DNA of 64,000 nt from Mycobacterium gallinarum. Its GTDB lineage: Bacteria > Actinomycetota > Actinomycetes > Mycobacteriales > Mycobacteriaceae. The DNA lies in contig NZ_AP022601.1 of the NCBI RefSeq assembly GCF_010726765.1, positions 3,038,001-3,102,000 on the forward strand, in the 5' to 3' direction. Below, in pieces: positions 42,474-51,050 of the stretch (the first letter of the stretch is position 1; each line of letters starts with the position of its first letter). The notes beneath the pieces are model-generated. The model did not search any database. It was not told where the DNA came from and saw only the letters and a program-made list of their open reading frames with translations. A program made the translations under genes and the position numbers.

Positions 42474-43388
42474 TTAGCCCGTCATGCCGAAATGGTCGGC
42501 GAATCGCGTCATGTAGGTCTCGGCCGCCGACGCCGACGTTGCGTCGACATGCGCGAGGATCCGGGTCGCTCCCGCGTAGCCGATAGCCGACACGAAGTCG
42601 TCGATCGAGTCCACCGCCGGGGCATCGTCGAAATCGATTGTGGGAATGGCGACTTGGATCTCGACGTCGGCAAGCCGCCGGCCCGCATCGGCTAGCAATT
42701 GTCGCAGTCTGTCGACCGCGTGTTCGAAGTCGTCTACCGTCTCCATCGCCGCGGTGCGAACCGCCGAAGCGACGGCGGCAGGATTGAGCATTGGGCACCA
42801 CCCGCTGCCATATTCGACGACGCGACGCAGCGTCGCGGGACTGTTGCCACCAATCCACAGCGGCGGATGCGGCTTCTGGACCGGCGAATTCACCGCCAGC
42901 TCGCCGGTCGCCGCGAAAGTGGTTCCAGTAACCGGTCGTTCGGGATTCAGCCAGATCTCGCGAAGCGCAGCGAGGTACTCGTCGAAAAGCGCAACCCGGT
43001 CATCGAAATCGACGCCGAGCGCGGCGAACTCCGAGCGTAGATAGCCGGCTCCCACCCCGGCGATCAGCCGTCCGCCAGACACCTCGTCGAGCGAGGTCAG
43101 GGTCTTGGCAGTCAGATAGGGGGTGCGGAACGGCAGCACCCACAGGTGCGTCATCAGCCGGATTCTGGTGGTCGCGGCCGCGAAGTAGGCGAGCGCCACC
43201 GCCGGATCGAAGGTGTTGTGCCCACCCGCGCGCCGCCACTTTGCCGATGGTGCCGGGTGATCGGCGAGTGCGATCGCATCGAAACCCACCGCCTCGGCGT
43301 GGGTCACCAACGCGCGCATGACCGTCGGCTCGCGTAGTTCCGGATCGGCCGTAGGGACGTCGCTGGGAAATTCGACTGTGAAGTTCAT
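42474..43388 (-). CDS. LLM-class F420-dependent-type oxidoreductase
   Basis: A 304-residue luciferase-like TIM barrel: AEAVGFDAIALADHPAP at residues 33-49, TRIRLMTHLWVLPFRTPYLTAKTLTSLDE (read as the cofactor-binding strand around residue 100), GGRLIAGVGAGYLRSEF and PPLWIGGNSPATLRR. Mycobacterial members generally use F420, reducing or oxidising ketones, alcohols or enoyl groups. It lies 3 bases downstream of an SDR gene in the same leftward unit, so both may act on the same hydroxyl/keto intermediate. Confidence 0.87.
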   Translation of the reverse strand: MNFTVEFPSDVPTADPELREPTVMRALVTHAEAVGFDAIALADHPAPSAKWRRAGGHNTFDPAVALAYFAAATTRIRLMTHLWVLPFRTPYLTAKTLTSLDEVSGGRLIAGVGAGYLRSEFAALGVDFDDRVALFDEYLAALREIWLNPERPVTGTTFAATGELAVNSPVQKPHPPLWIGGNSPATLRRVVEYGSGWCPMLNPAAVASAVRTAAMETVDDFEHAVDRLRQLLADAGRRLADVEIQVAIPTIDFDDAPAVDSIDDFVSAIGYAGATRILAHVDATSASAAETYMTRFADHFGMTG

Positions 43389-43391
43389 GGC

Positions 43392-44201
43392 TCAATAGAT
43401 CGATCCAGTCGCGCCACCGTCGAGGTGGAGGTTGATGCCGTTGAAGAAGTCCGCGTTGGGGCTGGCGAGCACCGTGACCGCGTATGCCACGTCGGCGACC
43501 TGCCCGACGCGGTGAACAGTCTGACCGGTGCCCTTGAGCACATACTCCGCGGCCTTGTCGATATCGTCGCCCCACCCGCGCCGCTCGGCGAAGATCCGCA
43601 GGAAGTCCTTGAGCCCCTCGGTCATGATCATGCCGGGCATCACCGTGTTCACGGTGATCCCCGTACCCGCCAGGGCCTTCGACAGCCCCATCGACATGTT
43701 GATCATCGCGGCCTTCGATGGCCCGTAGTCCGGCTGCCCGGACGTCGGGATGATCCCCGCCGCGGACGCGATCTGGATGATGCGTCCCCATCCGTTCTCT
43801 TTCATTGCCGGCGCCAGCGCGTGGATCAGATGCCCGGCGGACAGCACGTTGCGCTCGTAGGTGGTGCCCCATTCCGACACGGGCAGTGAAAACCAGGACT
43901 GAACGCCGGTATCCGAAGAGCCGCCGGCGTTGTTCACCAGAATGTCGATACCACCGAACGCATCGGCCGCGACGTCCGCTACCTGCGCCGCGCCGCCTTC
44001 GGTCGCTAGATCCCCGATTGCTGTCGCGGCGCTGCCCCCGTTGCCTCTTATGCGCTCGGCCACCGCCTCGGCCCGTTCCGGGTTGCGGCCATGCACCACC
44101 ACCGAAACGCCCTCGCCGGCGAGCGCCGCCGCGATCCCGGCACCGATCCCTGAACTACTGCCGGTGACGAGCGCCCGTTTGCCGCTCAGGTCGAAGTTCA
44201 T
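43392..44201 (-). CDS. SDR family oxidoreductase
   Basis: A 269-residue SDR. ATG 44201 is chosen because GGAG lies six bases upstream; GTG 44204 adds one residue. It has ALVTGSSSGIGAGIA, NNAG, Ser146 and Y159-G-P-S-K163, and ends GINLHLDGGATGSIY. It interconverts a hydroxyl and a keto group with NAD(P). It leads a leftward pair with the LLM oxidoreductase and is divergent from the amidohydrolase operon at 44332. Confidence 0.9.
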   Translation of the reverse strand: MNFDLSGKRALVTGSSSGIGAGIAAALAGEGVSVVVHGRNPERAEAVAERIRGNGGSAATAIGDLATEGGAAQVADVAADAFGGIDILVNNAGGSSDTGVQSWFSLPVSEWGTTYERNVLSAGHLIHALAPAMKENGWGRIIQIASAAGIIPTSGQPDYGPSKAAMINMSMGLSKALAGTGITVNTVMPGMIMTEGLKDFLRIFAERRGWGDDIDKAAEYVLKGTGQTVHRVGQVADVAYAVTVLASPNADFFNGINLHLDGGATGSIY

Positions 44202-44284
44202 CACAGTCTCCGCTGATCGATTCGGGGCGCGAGGACCCCGTTTGCTTGCCCCTTCGGCACGCGCTGACTACTCTAACGAAATAA

Positions 44285-44304
44285 CTAAATGTTTTTCTGT
44301 TTAG
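44285..44304. promoter_or_regulatory. Inverted repeat in SDR/amidohydrolase divergent promoter
   Basis: CTAAA-N10-TTTAG lies in the AT-rich centre of the 130-base divergent promoter, 28 bases before the amidohydrolase GTG. Spacing is the same (N10) as the AACAG repeat at 8592, though the half-sites differ. Confidence 0.4.
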
Positions 44305-44331
44305 GTCCGACATACTTCCGGAGGAACCATC

Positions 44332-45483
44332 GTGCCGTTGCAGCCCCACATGCAGCTGATCTCAGTCGACGATCACCTGATCGAGCACCCAAAGGTGTGG
44401 AGCGACCGGCTGCCGAAGAAGTATCTGGAGACCGGTCCGAAGATCATCGAATTCGAACGCCCCGACACCGGGCAGATGTGCCAGGTGTGGCAGTACGAGG
44501 GCCGCATCTACCCCTACATCGGGCTCAACGCAGTGGCTGGCAAGAAACCCGAGGAGTACGGGATCGAGCCCGTGCGCTACGACGACATGATCCCCGGCTG
44601 CTACGACCCGAAGGCCCGCGTGGCCGACATGGACATCGACGGCGTGCAGGCGATGACGTGCTTCCCGTCCTTCCCGCGGTTCGCCGGCGCGGTCTTCGCC
44701 GAGGGCGAGGACAAGGAACTGGCGCTGCTGTGCTCGCAGGCGTGGAACGACTTCCACCTCGATGAGTGGGCCGCTACGGCCCCGGACCGGTTCGTGCCGG
44801 TCTCAATCCTGCCGTTCTGGGATCTCGATGCCAGCATCAAGGAGTTGCACCGAGTCGCTGCCAAGGGTGCCAAGTGCGTCAGCTTCCCCGACCTGCCGGA
44901 CCGGCTCGGGTTGCCGTCGTTGCACAACGATCACTGGGATCCGCTGTGGTCGGCGTTCGAGGAGACCGACCTGGTGCTTGCCCAGCACTTCGGTTCCGGC
45001 GGCTTCCCGCCACCGATCGCCTCTGACGCTCCGTTCGCGGTGTTCATCGTCCTGATGGGCACGATCAGCATGGGCGCTCTGACTGACTGGCTGTTCTCGC
45101 CCGGGCTACACAAACATCCAAAGCTGAAGATCGGATTGTCCGAGGGCGGCATCGGCTGGATCCCCTACATCCTCGAGCGCTGCGACAGCGTCTGGCGTAA
45201 ACACCGCTTCTACCAGAACATCAACCAGGAAGTGCTTCCGAGCGACCTGTTCCGAAAGCACTTCCATGGTTGCTTCATCGAGGACGACTTCGGCGTCGAG
45301 GCCCGCGACAAGATCGGGTTGGACAACATCACCTGGGAGTGCGACTACCCGCACTCGGACTCGTACTGGCCGCAGAGCCGCGAGCGCGCCGCCAAGGCCT
45401 TCGAGAACGTCCCCGACGACGAGGTGCACCAGATGGTCGAGTTGAACACTCGCAGGTTGTACAACTTTCCGCGCGCCTCATGA
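44332..45483 (+). CDS. Amidohydrolase-family TIM-barrel protein
   Basis: A 383-residue amidohydrolase-2 protein from GTG 44332 with GGAGGA upstream. Metal-site elements: VDDHLIEHP at residues 10-18, LAQHFGSGGF near residue 222 and WECDYPHSDSYWP near residue 340. It is a different subgroup from the one at 33546 (YEGRIYPYIGLNAVAGK insert). Reaction unknown; hydrolytic or decarboxylating ring cleavage is typical. It begins a five-gene operon with stop-start overlaps through to the SDR at 48079. Confidence 0.85.
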   Translation: MPLQPHMQLISVDDHLIEHPKVWSDRLPKKYLETGPKIIEFERPDTGQMCQVWQYEGRIYPYIGLNAVAGKKPEEYGIEPVRYDDMIPGCYDPKARVADMDIDGVQAMTCFPSFPRFAGAVFAEGEDKELALLCSQAWNDFHLDEWAATAPDRFVPVSILPFWDLDASIKELHRVAAKGAKCVSFPDLPDRLGLPSLHNDHWDPLWSAFEETDLVLAQHFGSGGFPPPIASDAPFAVFIVLMGTISMGALTDWLFSPGLHKHPKLKIGLSEGGIGWIPYILERCDSVWRKHRFYQNINQEVLPSDLFRKHFHGCFIEDDFGVEARDKIGLDNITWECDYPHSDSYWPQSRERAAKAFENVPDDEVHQMVELNTRRLYNFPRAS

Positions 45484-45725
45484 CCGCCGAGGATCCCGGC
45501 CCGGTCGAACAGCTTCCGGTGGACGACTGGGCCGATCAGGACCTGTTGACGAAAGACGAAGCGCGCGAACGCCTTCTGGTCGAGATCGGCCGGGTCAGGA
45601 TCCGGCTGGCCGAGCTCGACGAGAATTCGCCCGACGACGAAGCGGAAATCACCTTGCTGACACGCCGGCTCAACGCGATGGAGTCGACCCGCGACGAGTA
45701 CGACTCCTACCTCCGCGGGAAGTGA
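45480..45725 (+). CDS. Small acidic helical protein, function unknown
   Basis: An 81-residue protein whose ATG overlaps the amidohydrolase stop. After an acidic N-terminus comes DEARERLLVEIGRVRIRLAEL and a second helix LTRRLNAMESTRDEYDSYL, likely a helical hairpin or coiled coil. No membrane segment or metal motif. Tight packing between two enzymes suggests an accessory or assembly role. I do not know a family function. Confidence 0.75.
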   Translation: MTAEDPGPVEQLPVDDWADQDLLTKDEARERLLVEIGRVRIRLAELDENSPDDEAEITLLTRRLNAMESTRDEYDSYLRGK

Positions 45726-45726
45726 C

Positions 45727-46884
45727 GTGGCGATCTCATCCGATACCACGGAGACCATGGCGGATCTTCGCACGCAGTTCCGCCGGTTTCTCGCCGATGC
45801 TCCCAAGCCGCCCGGGCTGCGCAACTATGGACCGACACCGACGGTCGACGACATCGAACCCGGCCGAGCCTGGCACAAGTATCTGGCCGCCAACGGCTAT
45901 GTGTGCCTGCACTGGCCCGTCGATTACGGTGGGGCTGACGCTTCGGTGGCGTATCAGGCCGTTTTCGCCGAGGAATGCGCCCATGCGGGTGTGCCCCGCC
46001 AGCTCGGCATCACGGCCATTGACCTGGCCGGGCCGATACTCATCAAATTCGGTACCGCGGAACAGAAATCGCGCTATCTCGAGCCGATCCGCCTAGGCGA
46101 TCACGTCTGGACGCAGTTGTTCTCCGAACCCGGCGCGGGTTCGGACCTCGCGGGCGTTCGCACCAAAGCCGAGAAGACCGCCGCCGGATGGCGCATCGGC
46201 GGGCAGAAGGTATGGAGCTCGGCCGCGAACTCCGCGCAGTACGGCTTACTGCTCGCCCGGACCGGGTCGGAGCCGCACCGCGGCCTGAGCATGTTCATCG
46301 TGCCGATGGACGCCGACGGAGTCTCGGTCCGCCCGCTTCAGCAGATGGACGGCGAGACCAAGTTCAACGAGGTCTTCTTCGACGGTGTGGAACTGTCCGA
46401 CGACGCGCTGATCGGTGAACCGGGCGAGGGCTGGGCCATTGCGATGGTCACACTGGGCCGCGAACGGCTGACGCTGGGCTCACAGGCGGTCGGGATGTTC
46501 AAACTACACGAGCGAATGGTGGAGGCGGCGCGCGACCGCGACCTGCTCGACCCAGTGCTGGCCCGTTCAATGACCCGCCTATGGGCCCGAATGTGGTTGT
46601 TGCGCTACACCTGGCAGCGTGCGATTGACGAAGGTGATACAGCGTCTGCAGCATTCTCGGTGCTGAAGTTGATGACATCGGAGACGGATCAGGATCTCGG
46701 TGACCTCGCGACCGAGGTGCTGGGTACCGACGCGTGTGTCGATCCCACCGACGGATCCGACGAGTCGGAGTTGGTGCGCGCCATGATGGTGGGGCGCGCC
46801 CAGACCATCCTCGGCGGCACCAGCGAGATTCAGCGCAACATCCTTGGTGAGCGGGTGCTGGGTCTGCCCAAAGAGCCGCGTTGA
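45727..46884 (+). CDS. Acyl-CoA dehydrogenase, long subunit type
   Basis: A 385-residue protein from GTG 45727, 1 base after the small-protein stop. It has LFSEPGAGSDLAGVRTKAE near residue 135, QKVWSSAANSAQYG and the C-terminal TILGGTSEIQRNILGERVLGLPKE. This is the FAD-binding, long-subunit type that complements subunits like the one encoded at 41309. It is followed by a CoA transferase-like gene whose TTG start overlaps its stop. Confidence 0.9.
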   Translation: MAISSDTTETMADLRTQFRRFLADAPKPPGLRNYGPTPTVDDIEPGRAWHKYLAANGYVCLHWPVDYGGADASVAYQAVFAEECAHAGVPRQLGITAIDLAGPILIKFGTAEQKSRYLEPIRLGDHVWTQLFSEPGAGSDLAGVRTKAEKTAAGWRIGGQKVWSSAANSAQYGLLLARTGSEPHRGLSMFIVPMDADGVSVRPLQQMDGETKFNEVFFDGVELSDDALIGEPGEGWAIAMVTLGRERLTLGSQAVGMFKLHERMVEAARDRDLLDPVLARSMTRLWARMWLLRYTWQRAIDEGDTASAAFSVLKLMTSETDQDLGDLATEVLGTDACVDPTDGSDESELVRAMMVGRAQTILGGTSEIQRNILGERVLGLPKEPR

Positions 46885-48068
46885 CAACACGTTCAGGCGA
46901 GGTGGGTGTCGCCGCGGCTTTGCGGCACCACCTGCGTTCCGGCCTCACCGTCGCATTGGGGGACGGCGTGGGCGCGCCGCGGTGCGCGGCTGACGGAACG
47001 TCGGTGTGCGGTGCGCTTTCCGCGCTCGCGCGCGAACTCGGCGATATCCGATTGGTCCTCGGTTGGTTGCCCACGCCGATCGAGGATCTGCGTCCGGACG
47101 CGTTCGCCGACATCGCGGTGCTCATGCCGGGTTGGGGGGTGCGTGACATCCTCCGTGCACCGAATGCGCGCTTCATTCCCTCACGTCTCAGCGCGACGCC
47201 TTCGATACTTCGCGACGTGTTACGCCCCGACCTCTTGATCGCGCGACTCGTTCGGCATGACAACTCTTTTCAATTCAGCACCGAGGTGTCGTGGCAGCGC
47301 GAGCTCGTCAACTCCGGTGTACCGGTACTCGCATTGATGAGCGATGCGCCCTGCGCGGACGGCGGACCCCCGCTGCCCGACGATGCCGTGCATGTCATCG
47401 GTCGATGCGGCAACGAGCCCTCAGACGTCGCGGCGAAGCCGGCCGAGCCGGTCCATGAAGCTTTGGCCGATGCCGTGCTGTCGTTCGTGCCCGAAGGCGC
47501 GCGCCTGCAGTTCGGTCCGGGCCAATTGACGACGGCAATGCTGAACCGCGTGCGTACGCCGGTCCAGATTGACACCGGGTTGTTGACCGACGCGGTTGTC
47601 GACCTCGACCGACGTGGGCTCCTTGCGGGAATCCCGTCTGCTACCTATTTGTTCGGTAGCGCGGAGTTGTACGCATGGGCCGACGGTCGACGCATCCTGC
47701 ACGAAATCGGCTTCACCCATGATTTCACCCGGTTGTCGCATGGCGCGCCGCTGATCGCCGTGAACACCGCCATCGAAATAGATCCGGTCGGCCAGGTGAA
47801 CGTCGAAGGCATTGGCGACAGGGTTTTCGGGGGAATCGGCGGACATCCTGATTACAGTGCGGCAGCGACGATGAGCCGCGGTGGCATGTCGATCATCGCT
47901 GTCCCGTCGACGGTAAATGGCCGTACTCCCTATGTCGAGCGGTTGAGCAGGCCCGCATCTACACCAGCGCACGATGTCGACGTGATCGTCACCGAGTCCG
48001 GTCATGCAGATCTGCGTGGGGCGGACTGGACCCAACGCCGCCGACTCATTGCGGCACTGTTCGAGTGA
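46881..48068 (+). CDS. Acetyl-CoA hydrolase/CoA-transferase family protein
   Basis: A 395-residue protein. The first in-frame codon, TTG 46881, overlaps the upstream stop; a GTG a few codons later is possible. The C-terminal half has the family pattern NTAIEIDPVGQVNVEGIGDR, then GGIGGHPDYSAAATMSRGG and VIVTESGHADLRG. These enzymes use an active-site Glu to move or hydrolyse CoA. The N-terminal domain (VALGDGVGAPRC, ALSALARELGDIRLVLGW) fits the same fold. It may load CoA on the pathway acid or release products. Confidence 0.75.
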   Translation: MTTRSGEVGVAAALRHHLRSGLTVALGDGVGAPRCAADGTSVCGALSALARELGDIRLVLGWLPTPIEDLRPDAFADIAVLMPGWGVRDILRAPNARFIPSRLSATPSILRDVLRPDLLIARLVRHDNSFQFSTEVSWQRELVNSGVPVLALMSDAPCADGGPPLPDDAVHVIGRCGNEPSDVAAKPAEPVHEALADAVLSFVPEGARLQFGPGQLTTAMLNRVRTPVQIDTGLLTDAVVDLDRRGLLAGIPSATYLFGSAELYAWADGRRILHEIGFTHDFTRLSHGAPLIAVNTAIEIDPVGQVNVEGIGDRVFGGIGGHPDYSAAATMSRGGMSIIAVPSTVNGRTPYVERLSRPASTPAHDVDVIVTESGHADLRGADWTQRRRLIAALFE

Positions 48069-48078
48069 AAGGAATTTC

Positions 48079-48984
48079 ATGACTTCAGCGTTGTCCGGGC
48101 GGGTGGTATTGGTCACCGGCGGCGGCCGGGGTATCGGGCGCGGCCACTGTCTGGCGCTGGCCGCACACGGCGCCGCGGTGGTGGTCAACGATCCTGGTGT
48201 CGGCCGTGACGGCTCGGCGGGGGATGCGGGTCCGGCCGCCGACGTCGTCGCCGAGATCGAGGCTGCCGGCGGAAAAGCCCTGGCACACACCGGCTCCGTG
48301 TCGTCATGGGACGACGTGGGCGACATGGTGCGGACCGCGGTCGATGAATTCGGCACGCTCACCGGTGTGGTCAACAATGCGGGCATCCTTCGCGACTCGA
48401 TGGTGGCCACCGCAACCGAGGCCGACTGGGACGCGGTCATCGCCGTGCATCTGAAGGGCACCTTCGCCGTCACGCGACACGCATGCGAGTACTGGCGAGC
48501 CCAGTACAAGGCGGGTAATCGAATCGACGCGCGCATCGTCAATACGGTCTCCGGAGCGGGGCTGTGGGGCAACGTTGGTCAGAGCGCCTACGGCGCCGCG
48601 AAGGCTGCCATCGCCAACCTGACCGTGGTCACCGCTATGGAGGGGCAACGATACGGGGTTGTGGCCAACGCGATTTCACCGCTGGCCATGTCGCGGATGA
48701 CCGAAGAGGTGTTCGGCGGGCGTGCGGCCGACCCCGCCCTCGATCCCGCACGCAGCTCAGAGGTCGTCGCGTGGTTGCAATCAGCGGAGTCGGCCTGGCT
48801 CACCGGCCAGATCCTGCGGATCGACGGTCACAAGCTCAGCCGCATCGAGGGCTACACCGAGGCGCCGGGCCGCTATGCCGCGAGCGACGGTTCCTCACTG
48901 ACGTTTTCGGAGGTCGGTCAGGCGGTCAGCTGGTTGTACGCGACATCGCCGCGAGGTTTGGCCGGTCCGCTACCGGCGAGCTGA
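48079..48984 (+). CDS. SDR, multifunctional-enzyme-2-like ketoreductase
   Basis: A 301-residue SDR with AAAGGAA upstream. It has VTGGGRGIGRGHCLALAAHGA, an extended loop VVVNDPGVGRDGSAGDAGPA, NNAGILRD, Ser158 and Y171-G-A-A-K175. The loop is typical of 3-hydroxyacyl-CoA dehydrogenase domains of the peroxisomal MFE-2 type, so oxidation of a 3-hydroxyacyl-CoA is likely. It is the last gene of the amidohydrolase operon, 10 bases after the CoA-transferase-like gene. Confidence 0.88.
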   Translation: MTSALSGRVVLVTGGGRGIGRGHCLALAAHGAAVVVNDPGVGRDGSAGDAGPAADVVAEIEAAGGKALAHTGSVSSWDDVGDMVRTAVDEFGTLTGVVNNAGILRDSMVATATEADWDAVIAVHLKGTFAVTRHACEYWRAQYKAGNRIDARIVNTVSGAGLWGNVGQSAYGAAKAAIANLTVVTAMEGQRYGVVANAISPLAMSRMTEEVFGGRAADPALDPARSSEVVAWLQSAESAWLTGQILRIDGHKLSRIEGYTEAPGRYAASDGSSLTFSEVGQAVSWLYATSPRGLAGPLPAS

Positions 48985-49017
48985 CCAACTTCCAGGTTCG
49001 GCTCGCTACGGCTGGGC

Positions 49018-49257
49018 TCACCTACGGAGCATCCGTTTCGAGTCGAAGGTCGTCCACGTTTGCGGCTGGAACTCGATGACGACGCGGTCCTGCCGCGTCA
49101 ACAGCAGCGCCATACTTGCCGTTCCCTCGGGATCGGACGTAGCGACAGCGGCGAATCGCGGGTAGAACCAGCCGCCCGCTGTCGGCCCTCGTGACCCGTG
49201 CCAGCGTACGTGCACTGGCCATCTGTTCTCGTTGGAACCGGTTCCGCTACTGGACAC
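49018..49257 (-). CDS. Possible 79-residue protein, unrecognised
   Basis: A leftward frame from GTG 49255-49257 encodes a basic, Trp-rich peptide (WPVHVRWHGSRGPTAGGWFYPRF, FQPQTWTTFDSKRMLRR). It lies 102 bases after the SnoaL-like gene on the same strand. No ribosome site is clear. It looks more protein-like than the antisense frames, but it could also be the tail of a lost gene. Confidence 0.4.
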   Translation of the reverse strand: MSSSGTGSNENRWPVHVRWHGSRGPTAGGWFYPRFAAVATSDPEGTASMALLLTRQDRVVIEFQPQTWTTFDSKRMLRR

Positions 49258-49359
49258 GGTGATAGTGCTTCGGGGACCGCGATGAGACCCGAAACACGCG
49301 GCCGGTCACGAAAACATGTAACCCAGAACGAACCACGGTCGAACACGTACATCTGCCCG

Positions 49360-49806
49360 CTAGATCCCCGCTTTAGAGCTGGGATCCCACCCGTCGACGG
49401 TGACCAGTCGGCGGTAGAAGAGCCACTTACCGTCCACCGGCACCAGCACGTCCCGGTATCGGCCCCAGTGATCGGCGGCGTCGACCCGGAAGACCACGTA
49501 GTACGAGGCGGTTTCGATGCGATCGGGCCGTACCGAGGTGAACACGAGGTTGGCCACGTAGTGACGCAGGATGTGGTGCCGGCCGGCCGGTGGCACGTCG
49601 GACCGACCCAGGCGCTCACCCATCGCACCTAAAACGGAGATGATCTCCTGCCTGCCCGTCACCGTGAAGCGGTTCTTCACCTCAAGCGTGCCATCCGGGG
49701 CGAAACATTCCGCCAGCTGTTCGAGCCTGCCTCGGTCGCCGGCATGGTTATAGCGGGCATAGACATCTCGAACCTGCTCCCGCGCTAGGAGTTCCTCCAA
49801 TGTCAT
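49360..49806 (-). CDS. SnoaL-like (NTF2-fold) protein
   Basis: A 148-residue cone-fold protein. ATG 49806 is preferred (AAGGGG upstream) over GTG/ATG codons 13 residues earlier. It has LAREQVRDVYARYNHAGDRG at residues 6-25 with the conserved YN and DRG/D positions, ECFAPDGTLEV, and HHILRHYVANLVF, the usual beta-strand core. The fold supports isomerases and dehydratases such as ketosteroid isomerase-like enzymes, and many unknowns. Divergent from the SDR at 49955. Confidence 0.82.
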   Translation of the reverse strand: MTLEELLAREQVRDVYARYNHAGDRGRLEQLAECFAPDGTLEVKNRFTVTGRQEIISVLGAMGERLGRSDVPPAGRHHILRHYVANLVFTSVRPDRIETASYYVVFRVDAADHWGRYRDVLVPVDGKWLFYRRLVTVDGWDPSSKAGI

Positions 49807-49881
49807 GGCGCCCCTTCGTGTCCCGAGAATACAACCGCTTGCCACTTCGCTGACAGTAAATCGCTTAATATTAATCTATTT

Positions 49882-49895
49882 GCTGTATAGTAGTC
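49882..49895. promoter_or_regulatory. GCTATATAGT-like promoter motif, variant
   Basis: GCTGTATAGTAGTC matches GCTATATAGTTATA (37776 and 63054) at 10 of 14 positions and contains TATAGT, a good -10 for the SDR gene at 49955. It lies in the AT-rich divergent promoter with the SnoaL-like gene. Confidence 0.4.
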
Positions 49896-49954
49896 GCCGT
49901 GACGTCGAAATACCCAATACTCGCGCATCCGCGGTTACCCAGCGGCGGTGACCA

Positions 49955-50722
49955 ATGAGCACGGGGCGGCTCGCCGGCAAGGCAGCGATCGTCACCGGTG
50001 CCGGGCGTGGCATCGGACGGAGCGTCGCAGAGGTGTTCGCCGCCGAGGGTGCGCACGTGGCGGTGGTCTCGAAAACCCCGGCGCGCGTCGAAGAGGTCGT
50101 CGCGGCGATCACCGCTGCAGGCGGCTCGGCTTTGGGTGTGGAATGCGATGTGACGGTGAAGGACCAGATCCGCACCGCGGTGGATCAGACGGTTGATCGG
50201 TTCGGCCGCCTCGATGTCCTCGTCAACAACGCTCACCACACCACGAGCCTGACCAATCCCGTGGTCGAGATCAGCGACGAGCAGTTGGGTCTTCAGTTCG
50301 GGTCGGGTCCCGCGGCGACCCTCCACTTCATGCAGGCGAGCTACGCACACCTCAAGGAAAGCCACGGAGTCGTCATCAATTTCGGCTCCGGGGCCGGCGT
50401 CAGTGGCGCCTACAACTACGGCGCGTACGCCGCCGCCAAAGAGGCCATCCGAGCGTTGAGCCGCAGCGCCGCACGCGAATGGGGACGTGACGGTATCCGG
50501 GTCAACGTGATCTGCCCGACGACAATGACCGACGGACTCGCCGAAGCGGTGCGGGATCCCGCCGTGGCCAAGATGGTCGCCAAGGTTCCGCTGGGCATGC
50601 CGTTGCGGCCGGAGGAGAGCGTTGCCCCCGTAGCCCTGTTTCTTGCGTCGGACGACTCTAAATACATCACTGGTTCGTCGTTCATGGTCGACGGCGGAGC
50701 GAGTATCGACGCCGGACGCTAG
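49955..50722 (+). CDS. SDR family oxidoreductase
   Basis: A 255-residue SDR with AIVTGAGRGIGRSVAEVFAAEGAHVAVV, NNAH in place of NNAG at residues 91-94, Ser145, Y158-A-A-A-K162 and the C-terminal PVALFLASDDSKYITGSSFMVDGGA. It is the standard length. The region around residues 95-120 (HTTSLTNPVVEISDEQ) is unusual. It stands alone, divergent from the SnoaL-like gene, with no gene for 330 bases downstream. Confidence 0.9.
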   Translation: MSTGRLAGKAAIVTGAGRGIGRSVAEVFAAEGAHVAVVSKTPARVEEVVAAITAAGGSALGVECDVTVKDQIRTAVDQTVDRFGRLDVLVNNAHHTTSLTNPVVEISDEQLGLQFGSGPAATLHFMQASYAHLKESHGVVINFGSGAGVSGAYNYGAYAAAKEAIRALSRSAAREWGRDGIRVNVICPTTMTDGLAEAVRDPAVAKMVAKVPLGMPLRPEESVAPVALFLASDDSKYITGSSFMVDGGASIDAGR

Positions 50723-51050
50723 ACGCCGGCGGTCGTCGCAGCTGATCGCGGAGTTCGTGTAACGGTGGACGGTTTCGGTGTCGAGTACGGCTTCATTGAG
50801 TCTTCGACTCCGATCACTGGCGCTCAAACACGTTGCACCACAGCTTGGATGCCGTGCCGTCGATTCCGCAGGACCCCATGGGAAACGACCGGCTCCCGTG
50901 GGGCCGCTGGAGTATCTCCGACATCTCTGCGAATCGATGGCGCTTCACCGGTGTTCATCGAGGAAACACCGCCGGGTGACAGGACGATCTCTCTCATGTT
51001 GCTCGCATCAACCGCTCCCAATTCCAGTCCGCTCTCGCGGCGAACAGGCG
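50723..51050. other. Gap of 328 bases without a supported gene
   Basis: The gap lies between the stops of the rightward SDR and the leftward VOC gene, so it holds no promoter for either. A minus-strand frame reads LELGAVDASNMREIVLSPGG and could be a fragment of a lost gene, but I cannot assign it. No hairpin with a T-run was seen. Confidence 0.5.
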